Source of the DNA: Larimichthys crocea
Taxonomy: Eukaryota > Chordata > Actinopteri > Sciaenidae
DNA length: 64,000 bases
Assembly (NCBI RefSeq): GCF_000972845.2
Contig: NC_040021.1
Location: forward strand, 9,963,291 to 10,027,290
Direction: 5' to 3'
Shown here: positions 13,025 through 24,200 of the stretch, piece by piece
Layout: the number at the start of each line of letters is the position of its first letter
How positions within the stretch are numbered: the first letter of the stretch is position 1
Made by a program: the position numbers and the translations under genes
Notes under the pieces: model-generated
Seen by the model: only the letters and a program-made list of their open reading frames with translations
Databases searched by the model: none
What the model was told of the DNA's origin: nothing

Positions 13025-14620
13025 GGGCTGTTTGATGAACAGTGGATGTAGCCAAAAACAAGTTGATTGGCTAGAATTGGCTGGATATAGCTGGAAGCAG
13101 CCTGAGGGCAAAGGGGAGCATTCCCCCATCTTTCAGCATTCCTAAGAAAAGTGAGGTGCGTTTAGGGGTGTGCGGATCCTGATGCTCATGTTTGTACGGG
13201 CTCTGTTTTCCACCTGCAAAAGACTCCTATCACGACAGGCTCAGCACTGAGGACTAAAGAGGTTGAGTAATTGAAAGGACAGAATGCTCTATTTAAAAAT
13301 TGACCAAGGACAGTGGGAAATAATGTTAAACTCAATTTGCGTGACTCAAGTTTTGTTTTAATTTGAGCTTGTTTTTGGGTTCATTTATGTAAAAAAAAAA
13401 AAAAAGAAATCCATCATTGTTGTAATCTCCAGGAGAGATTAGCGCGAAATGTGGATAGTTAAATATGTTTGGAAATATTCTAAATGTTGGTCGCTGGAGT
13501 GTTTACTGTAGGAGAGGACATCAGAGACATTGCCCAAGAAAGAGTTTCATACTTTATGATAGGGTTAATGTCCTAAAAGCTGGAATGGGAAATAAAAAAA
13601 GAAAGTACCAAAACCCTTTTTTGTATATTAGTTGTTTAGGACTGTTGTAAGTGCCAAACCTCACTAAGAGTTCCATTAACTGACAGGAAGCTCTGTGCAC
13701 AACCAGCGGAGTTGTGACAGAGTCAGGTCAGTTGTTATGATATTGGTTTATTTTAACATTTTGTTTAATTTGTAAGATATTATTAGGTATAAATGAGGGT
13801 TGAACAGTAAGCACTCAATTATGAATTCAGAGAATTCCAGCTATGTGTGCATGTATGATTGAGTTTGACCAAACCAGCAGTCTGTTTTATCATAGATTTA
13901 TTATTTGGAACAGGTCATTTGTTGAGAATAAAGGCTGGGGTAAGCGTCAAACACTAAAAAGCATATATATACGGAGCGCAGTTTGTTTTAATCCAAAGTA
14001 TAAAAGATTGAATTTGCCAAATACCAATGTTTCTACTGCGATGCATTACAAAACTGTATGAATATACTGCACTTTCTCTGAGGTGACTTTTCCTGATATT
14101 CTACAGCAAAATGGGGGATTTGGTCACAAAACTGCATACTGATTCATGTTTAATTTCAAATAGGATCGTGTTACTGTTTAAGGGGTTTGTGTGAAGTGTT
14201 ATCATCCCTGGGTAACACTAATCTCTAATTCTCCAGCAGCTATTCCGAGTGCATGTTTTTCATCACTCGTGTAAAAACCATCCAGAGAACAGTAACCATA
14301 AGCTAATATGTGACGTACTTCACTCTACCATCCTAATCGCCATTGTCTGTACCTTTTCATTGTCCTGGTTTGTGTTCAGTGTTTTTTTTTTTTTTTTTTT
14401 TTGCCAGTTTAATTTATTATTTTTTATTCATTTGCATTCCAGATAAGATTCTCAGGAAGGAAAAAAAAAATGTTTGATAACTTAATCATTTCTATCTTTG
14501 GTTTCTGGCGGCTATGACACTATTCTTGGCATTTTGAGGGTGTCTGGAACGGGATATTATATCAACAGCTGAAAACTGGTTAACAACAACTAATGCAGCC
14601 CATCATTTTACAGTCTTCAA

Positions 14621-14626
14621 AATAAA
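14621..14626 (+). terminator. ust: Candidate ust polyadenylation signal
   Basis: AATAAA, about 1.6 kb after the ust stop. Earlier hexamers at 13591-13596 and 13927-13932 are equally canonical, so the site used cannot be chosen from sequence alone. Confidence 0.3.
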
Positions 14627-15462
14627 TGTCCTCTAACTATTGCAGATATTGTCTCTCCTTTACTTTGTGTTTTATAACCTTTCGGCTCTATCAGGAATGC
14701 TGCAGCCTGACTTATTTTTCAACCTGGCTAACAGCTCAAATGCTGTTACACACTTCAGATTGACAGGCAGCTACGAACGGAGCGGTTTCCAGACCCTGGT
14801 CCACGCCATCATTTGCTCTCCCTGCTACGTGTAGCTCTCTCTTCCCTGCAGCAACCTGTCCATCACTCCACCTGACCTCAACTCATCTTCCCTCTTGCTT
14901 CCCAGTTGAGAAATGATCTTCCCTGCTCCAGTCAGGATAGCAGAAAAATAATAAACATGTCAGGTCCTCCTTCTCTATTTAGGTTTTATCGTGGTCTGGT
15001 TTCAAGACTTTTAGTGCAGTTTTTGGTGATAAATGCTGTGTTGACACAGGGGTGTTGTTTGTTACCTTGGTGTTGCATCAATTATGCAGTTCCTTATCAC
15101 TGATTACTTGTAAACTTAGAAAAACCTAGAAACCTAGAAAATTAGTTTTTCCTCTCTGAATGAAAGCAACAAGATGCATGACATGTAAAGTAAAACACAT
15201 CACCAGCAAAGATATTCTGGTAGTCAAACAGAAACGTAGAAGAATAGAAGTATCAATTGCTTACTAAATATTAAAAAAAAGCATCTCTGCAAAAACAGCA
15301 GCTTGCCTTGGTTTAGAGCAACTGTATGAACTGTAATAACCACACAACCTTAACAGTTTGGTTATAAATAACTTTAGTTTGACATTTCATTCTTTGAAAT
15401 AAAAATAAAAATACACAAACCGTTGGATAACCCTTCGGAAAATTTTATTTCAGAAACGTCAG

Positions 15463-15620
15463 TCCTTGCTGCAGAACCCCAGTGTTTGAATTCTGACCTG
15501 TGGCTCTTTCCCGCATGCCATTCCCCGTCTCTCTCTCCCCGCATTCCTGTCACTCTTCAGCTGTCTCTATCAAATAAAGCTTGAAAAGGCCAAAAAAGAT
15601 TATCTTTAAAAAGAAATGTT
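15463..15620 (+). repeat. SINE-type repeat, 3' part
   Basis: The segment runs from CAGAACCCCAGTGTTTGAAT through CTGACCTGTGGCTC, GCATGCCATTCCCCGTCTCT and CAAATAAAGCTTGAAAAGGC to an A-rich end. It closely resembles a tRNA-derived SINE 3' end that I remember from many teleost genomes. The tRNA-like head is not recognisable here, so the copy looks 5'-truncated or diverged. Confidence 0.55.
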
Positions 15621-15835
15621 TAGTTTGATGTAACTCCCAGCCATGACCAGTAAATGGTGTCCTCTTTCCATTTTTGCTGGACTGCTTCACTCGAATAAAA
15701 ACATACAAGGGTCAGCACTCTGTCTTGATATTCTGTTGATACAGAAACTTATTCTTTTTGGACTTCTAAAACATCTCCTAAAACTCTAAATAATAATTTT
15801 AAAATGGTATAATACTGGAGGTTTGGGGTTTGCAC

Positions 15836-16075
15836 TGTGTGTGTGTGTGTGTGTGTGTGTTTATTACAGTATTAAATGTTACAGTAGAAGCACTGCTACA
15901 GTTTACCTCTGTTCTCTATACTTGTGAGGACCTTCATTAACACATCCCCAAGCCCTTAACTCTACACACATACGATCTTAACCCTCAAACAGCGCTCTGA
16001 AAAAGTGAGTCCTGGCTTTCCAAAGATGTGTCACTCAGATTTGCAGCTCATTTTGGTCTTCACAACTATATATAT

Positions 16076-16108
<33 letters not shown>

Positions 16109-16119
16109 CACACACACAT
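15836..16119. repeat. Dispersed repeat bracketed by TG and CA microsatellites
   Basis: A (TG)13 tract at 15836-15861 and a CA tract at 16075-16119 bracket a segment with ACTTGTGAGGACCTTCATTA, CCAAGCCCTTAACTC and TTCACAACTATATATA. I recall this arrangement (gaggacc/ttaaccct with inverted CA/TG ends) as a frequent fish repeat. A second (CA)n tract follows at 16267-16299. Confidence 0.55.
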
Positions 16120-16265
16120 AAGGGAGGGGTATTCCTGACACAGTCTTCACACCATGGTGTCCAAAATTAAACACACTATTTGGGGCCTCAGTATCATGAC
16201 AGAACTGGAAGTTCACATTAGCAGCTTGGCCGTTGGGGTTCAACTGAAGTGCATAACTTCTCTAT

Positions 16266-16301
<36 letters not shown>

Positions 16302-17359
16302 GTAATGCATCTACAGAGTGTTTTTGTCCAAAGTTGAACACAGAAGGTTTGTTCATATGCTGGGTGGTGCATATGGAGCTGGCTCTGAGGCAGAGTGGAC
16401 CTCCTCTCCACTGGCGAATAGGAAGCTGATGTTGGTGGGCTGTTCCAAGAGCTGCTCTATATTCCCCGTATGACAAAAATAGATTCCCTACCTTTCCAGC
16501 ACCAGGTTGAATCCCCCAGTTTGACAGCCAGAGAGAGAGAGAGAGAAAGAGGGAGAGACTTGCTCAAGGTTATCAAACAAGGTTTTTCTCAGTAATAAAC
16601 TGCAGTTGTTACAGCAGATACAAATATCCAAGACAGTATTTAAAAGTTTATTGTAGCAAACTCATATTTATTTTTCCATAATGACATAAAAATAAAAATA
16701 ATACTAACAAATTCATACAAAAAAAAAATCATACTGTTGATTTGAAACTGTTCAGAATTTTCATCACATGATGATCGAACAAATCAGCTGATTGTCTGGA
16801 TTTTTTTTTTTTTTTGTCTTAAAACACCACACTTTCTTCATTCCTGCCTTTGGTCCAAATATCTGGAGATCACATCTCGACTCTTGAACATGTATAATGT
16901 TGTATTACTTTATATACATTTTCATCAGTATGTCCAGCATCTAGACTGCATACATAGAATAAGCATGTAGAAATCTAGGATACCAACTGTTGCATGTAAC
17001 AAAGTTAAAAGCCAAGCAAAGGCCTAAACAAGATGAATACTGTCAAACTGGGTGTGAAAGTAGAAGGCATGTCTAGGATAATTTCACAGTAATGGTAGAT
17101 GCCCTGAGATTAAAAAAAAAAACAAAGAGTTGAAAATAACAAAAAGGTGATTTAAAAATAAACCACTTCTTTGTTCAGATCATGGAAATGAGATGTGTTG
17201 CATTAGAGTATATGTTTGCATCTGTATGTTTCAATACTATTACTCATACTGTACAGCACAGCCATGATCTGCACTTATAGTTACTGTTTCAGAGGTAATT
17301 AAATCACAGTAAACAATGATGTAACTGTTGAATGACTAATATATTCATGCTCATTTGAT

Positions 17360-17693
17360 TTAAAGGATAATTTCAGTTTATTACAACTTGGAGCCTTTTG
17401 GCTAACAGTCCTACAGCATTGTATTCTCAAAGTTAATTGCTAAGATCTGAGATGATTTTCTAGATTTAGCTGAGCTAATCTGAAAGTGTGAAAGAAAGAA
17501 GAACCATCCGTCATATTTTCCAGTTGAACTTGACCTGCTGTGCATGCCGTGACTTGTGCATTGGCTTCCACCATCAACTAAAGCCTGGCTACTGTGTCCA
17601 AGTGCTCCCAGATCTCAGTAACTGCTTTGGTGAGCACAAAGTTATCAGAAAAATAATGGGCCAAAGTTTTCACAAACTGAAATGATCCTTTAA
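17360..17693. mobile_element. MITE-like element with 20-bp terminal inverted repeats
   Basis: The left end TTAAAGGATAATTTCAGTTT (17360-17379) and the right end AAACTGAAATGATCCTTTAA (17674-17693) are reverse complements with one mismatch. The 334-bp interior has no meaningful ORF, as expected for a non-autonomous DNA transposon. It sits just past the 3' end of slc22a16. No clear target-site duplication could be decided by eye. Confidence 0.85.
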
Positions 17694-17728
17694 TATACTT
17701 CACATTTCCTTGGTCTTGGAAACACACA

Positions 17729-17730
17729 AT

Positions 17731-17765
<35 letters not shown>

Positions 17766-17798
17766 CACACGCAAACACACACACACACACACACACAC
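17729..17798 (+). repeat. Compound (CA)n microsatellite
   Basis: About 70 bp of CA dinucleotides interrupted by AAAC and GCAAAC, immediately downstream of the slc22a16 gene (TG on its strand). Confidence 0.95.
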
Positions 17799-17964
17799 GA
17801 GAGAAGACATAGCACATTCTTTTCTTGATCATTAAATTCACAAACTGTTTTTGCACCATATTGTGTTACATTTGTGTAAAGTCTGAAAAAAGCTTCTTTC
17901 AACAATCCATTATATCAATGATGATGTTACTATTTTTGTTTTTGGCAGATGTCGCCTCTTCTCC

Positions 17965-17970
17965 TTTATT
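17965..17970 (-). terminator. slc22a16: Candidate slc22a16 polyadenylation signal
   Basis: AATAAA on the minus strand, about 77 bp after the stop codon. A second candidate, ATTAAA, lies near 17694-17689 at the edge of the MITE. Confidence 0.4.
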
Positions 17971-18046
17971 TAACTTTTCTTTCCAAAGATTCTCTTTGTA
18001 CGTCTGTCTCTCTGGTTTTCCAGCAGTGTACAACTCAGGGTTTGGC

Positions 18047-18229
18047 TTAATTTTGGTTCATCTCCAACCCGTCTTCAGCATCTTTATTGCCCAGGGCTGA
18101 GTTTTTCTTGCTGGGCTCGCGTCCCAAAGCTTCAGCCTCTTCCAAGGTGGTTGTTAGAGGTTTGCCCAGGGTCTCAGGCAACATAAGCGTCAGCACTCCG
18201 ATAATGAATGCCAGGATTCCCACAATTAG
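18047..18229 (-). CDS. slc22a16: slc22a16 terminal exon with stop
   Basis: 183 bp, residues 512-571 and TAA at 18049-18047. It encodes TM12, then LTLMLPETLGKPL and a charged cytosolic tail ending GLEMNQN. The acceptor (CCCCGTGTAG|) has a weak pyrimidine tract but keeps frame and homology (human LTLPETLGKRLATTWEEA). Confidence 0.88.
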   Translation of the reverse strand, partial: LIVGILAFIIGVLTLMLPETLGKPLTTTLEEAEALGREPSKKNSALGNKDAEDGLEMNQN

Positions 18230-21200
18230 CTACACGGGGGTTGTGATGAATAATGGAAAAAGAATATTAAAGTTAAAATTTGTTTTTCTGCCACGACATC
18301 CTCGTAGATAAACCATGACAAATGGAAACAAGATGTAAAGGTGACAGAATGGACATGAGAGGTAATTAAACATGAATGTTATTCGTTGTCCTGAGAGAAC
18401 AAACTAAAAGAGGCAGACAAAAGTACCTGAGGTAGATAAACCCAGACATCAGCAAGATACACACAGAAGGGGGCCACCACACTGCCAACACGACACATCA
18501 TACTGCCACTACCCACTGCCAGAGACCTGCAGGGAGAAGACATATTTTAGTGACGTCAGGGTACAGACGTGAGGCCTACCACTACCTATATAAAGAAGAA
18601 TCAGTTACTGTAAACTCTCTGACAGAAACATAACTGCATGATCAAAAAGTCTACATATATCATATTTTTTGCCATGGAAAGACACTGTTAAGACTGGGAT
18701 AAAAAAAATAAAAATAGAGGTTTCCTTGTTTGAGGTTTGTTTAACTCCCTGATAAATTCTGGTTGTTCCTACCTGATGATGGTTGGGTAAAGCTCACAGG
18801 TGTACAGGTAGATGAGACCAAAGGCAATAGCGATGGCAAACTTCCCTGTCATACTTAGAGCGATGGCCAGTACCTCGATGTCCTGTGGAAAGGGGGGAAA
18901 GAAGAAGAAGACCATTTGGACTGTAAGAAACAAGAACTTTTCCCAAGTTCATCCCATATTTATATAGTATAAACAGTAACTTTAGTTTGTCTTTCCACAC
19001 TATGTTGTTATAAAAGGTTGTAAGACATGATACTACAGCTGATATCATCATACACAAAAATACAACAACTTGACTCTTGACCTTCAGCCTTATTAATAGG
19101 GTTAGGGTTAGGGTTAGGGTTAGGGTTAGGGTTAGGGTTAGGGTTAGGGTTGGGTTAGGGTTAGGGTTAGGGTTAGGGTTAGTTCATGTCAGCAGCACTG
19201 ACATGAACTAAAGTTCACAATTAAGCTAATAAACTGAAGGAATGTTTGCCTGTTATTTTACTTCATTGTTATACTTTGTGGCATGGGAACCACTGTTTAA
19301 ATATTTAATAGTTGTCAATACTATATCCATTTCGTTTAAAGTTTTATATGCTTGTGTTTCATATGACTATGTGAGTACGTGTATGAACAGCACAGTTAGA
19401 ATGAGGTTCTGCTTGGCCTGTTAAACACCATATTCACATCTCTGAATGAGACTTGCGGCTAGACAGTGTGTAAGATAAGATATTACATATGAATGTGAAA
19501 AATGTTCTTGGAAAGTGAGCTGCGTCACATAGGCTATTTTTGAACTGCTGGACACAGTCCAACAATCCCAACATTTCTGCTTGAATTACCATGTTCTTAT
19601 TTTGTAGGACTTTGTAAATCTGTTCATTCATTTAACATATTTGGTGTTAAGCAGTCAGTGTTATAGTGTGTTTGCAACATCTTGTTAATAATGTGTAAAC
19701 ATTGTGTAGTGATTAGAAAAGGTGACAACTGCATTTCATTGTCCAAGTACCTGTTACTTTGTTCAATGACGATAAAGCTGAATCTAATCTAATTGTTATA
19801 AATGAGATGAGGGGTGAGAACAGCGACTGAAATAGGTAAAAGTATGAATGTTTTATGTCTTTAGAGAGTTACTGTAACTCCCTCATTAATACAGCACAAA
19901 CATAGCATTGGAAAGCAAGAGTACTCAGAGTAACCATAATAAAAAGGGAGACTGTTACCAGAACTTTCTCAGGCATGTGAGACAGAATGAGGTTTTGACT
20001 GCAAATCCAGAAACTTATGAAAACACTTGCTTAACTTAAGTGTGGATAGAAACTCGGGGCTCAGAACAGAGGAGCACATTGTGCAAAGTTGTATAGAAAG
20101 ATCTACAGCATGTACAAAGAGTGTGACTTATGCCGAAAAGAGTGAAACTCTCAACAGTGGCTCATTAGCAGATGATCTCATTTTGACCTTGTTTGACTTG
20201 AATTTTCTGTGTAAAATTCAAGTCAAACAAGAACAGGCTTAGGTCAGAGTTAACACAGTAGGGTTCGTGGTGAGGCAGGCTGGTTTAGAGAAAAGGAGCC
20301 TCTGTGAATTGCGCGAGGATAGAGAAAATGTTCCAACAAGTGAAAGTTTTAACATTTTGGGAAAACTGCTGATTTACTTTCTGAGATTAGTCAGCAGCCA
20401 GTAAGCTTCACTTAGCAGCAACTCCCAAATCCCACAATAAAACGGTGAATTGTTTTTACACTTTACACTTCAGTTTACTTCAGTAAACTATAAACCAGGT
20501 ATAATGTGTTGATCAGTGAGTTTTACAGGTACTCTCATCTGACTCTCAGCAGAGAAGCAAATTCTGCTAAATGTTAAACAATTTCTTTAAAGAAAAATCT
20601 AAATTAAATCCTCTATGCCCTGAACACACATATAGTATGTGCTGGATACAAGGAGATAAATAGACACCCAATAGCAAAATACACAGCATCACACACAGAT
20701 ACAGTAGGAGGTTGACACACTATCAAAACATGGCTGAGGAAGTGCAAGATGACTGTACAGCATTTACAATGTAACTGTCAGGAGAGGTGTGAAACCATTA
20801 ACAGGAAGGAAGGGAAGATAAGATATCCTTGTCATAATACTGCTCTAAACTGCATGAAGTGGTCTGATTGGATAACAAAAGAATGTCTATTGTATGTAGA
20901 TTTGTCACTAGTACACAAATTCATGCATTTAACTTACTCACTGAAGTGTTTGTTAGTTCTTCTAACTCTCATATTTAGTGATGTTAGAGACTGTTGGTAT
21001 GGTAAGATTTGTCCATGTATAAGTAACATGGGAGTCTATGCCAGCCTGCAGATGGAGTTTCATTAAGTCGTGTCTTAATAAAAGTTACTGCGGTGACATG
21101 AGCAGAAAGAGGAGAAAGGAAAAAACATAGCTGGATGGACTCTCGTCTTTGCGGCCTCCTCCGTCTCCATGTTGCCATTTTTCATCTCACGTTTGTTGAA

Positions 21201-24200
21201 AGCTCTGTTCACAATGGCTCTCAGTGTCAAAAGAGATGTTTACTTGGACATTATGTACCACCTGTTTGCCAACCCAACCATAAGCAGTGCTAATTTAGGG
21301 CAGAGCTTAGAACACACACACACACAGTGGAAATTGCATGTGTCATATATCAGGGCTCAGTACTGACCGTGGTCCAGTGGCCCAAGGCAATGCCAGGACT
21401 GCAAACTGAAGGGTTAATGGTCTACACAGATTATACCATTGCTCAGTTCTTTAAAAATAGCCCTGTATTACAGTTACAACTCCCGTTTCTGGCTTGCCAC
21501 TGATTCTCTACGTCACATCTTGTTGACAGCAGCGTCACTCACATGTGTAATGCCCTAAATGCTGTTAGAAACTGTGATTTAACATTGAAGTGATACTTGA
21601 TCCTTAACTTAAGTATTTAAAAGTCCTGCATTTGACAAGTTTATTTCATTATTTTCTGCAGTGCATGTTCCTTCAACTCTGAGTCTGAGTCAGAAATATT
21701 TAGCCTCATAGAACAGAGTTAGTTACAACAGTTGACAGCCTCGATGTTCAGATTCAATCTCAGCAAAAAGTGTTTGGTGCATCTCCCTCCAAAGACACAA
21801 CAAATAACTAACATAAAAGTCTCTATAGAGTCAGATAACAATGTCATAGCAAGTAAAAATGTTTCCTTGTTTGTAACCTAATGGCCGATTGATAAATATC
21901 TTACTGTGCATGCATTGAGTATGAGCATTTAGGGACATATATTAGTTGTGGCACTATTCTGAGGGCATATAGCCGAGCCAGAGAGGACAGCTTCTTTATA
22001 ATTGAGACAACATCATGTCATGATAAGTGTGTTAATGATATGATCTGCCATTCACACACACAAACACACGCTTTCAGTACATACAGGAGGTACCACAATG
22101 ATGAGCATACAAGCGACCCCGGCCAGGAGCAGAGCTGGGGCACAAGTCTTCTTCCTGCCGATTCGGTCCATTGCAAAACAGCCAACCAGATAAGAGGGAA
22201 GCTCCACCGCGCCTGGAAACAACCAATCGCAGCATCTCTCGGTCAGAGGTTATTGGAGTGCTGACATACTGTACATCTCTCTAAATAGCTGGCATGCTGG
22301 TAATACTAAGCCTCCAAAGTGTAGTCTACTGTATGTCTCCAAGTAAGTTCCTGCTGGACTTTAAGGGAGACACATTGAATCAAAGTATAAAGAGGAAAAA
22401 AGAATGTAATGCAATTATCTTTTACGTTTATATACAGAAATTGACCTAGGAAAACTCTTTCAAAGCAGCATAACATGAACAGTTCTTGTACTGCAGTATT
22501 TGTACCGTACAAATCTTATTTTCTTCATTAGATGAAAAACCACAGGAAAACTATTTACTAATTTTCCTTAATTGCTCACAGGTAATTTTACCTGTACGTT
22601 CCCAAAAGCAGAGCAGTACACTGGAGGACAGAAAAGATCTCACTGCCCTCCCAATGACATGATATTCTCCTAACTAGTATATGACACGAGATGGTCATAA
22701 TATTTAGTGTGCATAGTACAAACAGTGTGTAGAGTTAGAGCGGACAGTTTTAAACAGTGCCAAGCTTAACTTGGACTGGACTATCAAAGAGGCCTGTATG
22801 TTTACATGGGAAGAGGTCTGTTATTAGGTTAACCTGACAAAATGCACACAAACCCACTCACTGCATTTAAAAACCAAAGGTTTTAAAGAATTCGTCAACA
22901 GTTACGTAATCCATCTACATATACAAATATACCTACGCTCAAGTGATCTAAGCAGGACATTGTTGTCATTTTTACGCTCGTCAGACAATCACTTACCAAC
23001 GAGGAAGAGGTTAATGTACTGGTTTCCTCCCAGGTTAACCGAGCCTAAAGAGAAGACATAGTAGCCCAGGCTGCCAATGAACCAGATGGCCCACACTGTG
23101 CATGTGCGGCCAGCCATCCTCCAGCTACCAAACAGATCCAGGATGGACAGCTTCTTTTCGGGCTGCGATGGCTGCTCAGCTTCCTCTGCCAGGAGAGCTG
23201 TGCCATTCTCTTTATCCTCTGGCTCCAGGAGCTCCTCCACCTTCAGCCTGTAATCAATGCCATTAAACTGGGCGATTTTGTCCAGCAGGTTCTGAGCATC
23301 CTTGTGACGGCCCTTGGCCATCAAGTAAAAGGGCGTCTCGGGGAACTTCCAGCAGAAGAACAAGAATGGTGAGGTACACGTGGAGAGGATGATCTGGTAG
23401 ATCCACCAGACACGCACCAGGTAACCGGTCAGAGCCACCACCATGATGCCGACAGCGAAGGCGGCGTGCACGTGCATAGAGGTCCATGTGCGTACCTTGA
23501 TGCCGGTGAACTCTGTGACATAAACAAACACCACTACGAGGTAGCCACTGGACACCTGAGAAAATCAAAGATGGGAAGAAGAAAATGAGGGACGAAGATA
23601 AAAGGAGGAAAGAGGAAGTATGAATGGAAAGTGAGAGAGGTGAATGGAGAGAGAAAGGAAGGAAAACGCAAAAAAATAAAGGATTAAAAGTTGTAGAGGA
23701 GGAGAAAAGAGAATATGTGGGCTCCTGAAGCAGGAACACATACAAAATACAAAAACAATGTTTTTTTAAAACAAGGAACACAATGTCTGGTTGTTATTTA
23801 GGGATTTTACACGGTGATTGTCTTAGGCCACATATTCAGTACTCGTAACTTTTACCAAACAGGAGCCACTGTGGCCGCAAGAGAAGCAATGAAAAACTTC
23901 TGGTCAGTTTTCAACTTGAATATATAAGCTCATAAAACTCAAATCATTTGTTTATAGTGCAATACCAGTGACTGACATGAAGATACAGCACAATATTAGA
24001 GGGGTCACTAGACTAGAGCAAAAAAAGAGAATGAGAAACGATCTTGGTACACCAGGTATGCATGGACACAGTGAAATACCAAAAACCTACGTCATACAGG
24101 ATCACATGAAATCATGGCACCAGACAGGAAGCAGGCAAAGTGTGTGTTACTCAGAAACATCAACAGGATGGACATGTAACCTCTAGGCACCTTGGAGCCT

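Larger units (their letters stand above)
13025..18046. other. ust 3' flank and convergent spacer to slc22a16
   Basis: Holds the ust 3' UTR of unknown length; AATAAA hexamers occur at 13591, 13927 and 14621. It also contains a SINE-like 3' end, CA/TG tracts and a MITE. The slc22a16 3' UTR enters from the right; a minus-strand AATAAA lies at 17970-17965, about 77 bp past its stop. No extra gene is seen. Confidence 0.7.
18883..22084 (-). other. slc22a16: slc22a16 intron 5 (3.2 kb)
   Basis: The largest intron of the gene. It contains a telomere-like (TTAGGG)n tract with an adjoining hairpin, a LINE-like tail at 19726-19793, a perfect 19-bp hairpin at 20188-20231, and a diverged MITE copy at about 20352-20575. 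No coding exon is seen. Confidence 0.85.

Noticed and set aside
16031..17905. Several open frames with runs of VCVCVC or HTHTHT
   Set aside because: Translations of CA/TG microsatellites.
19096..19180. TTAGGG array as a true chromosome end
   Set aside because: It is flanked on both sides by slc22a16 exons in correct order, so it is internal.
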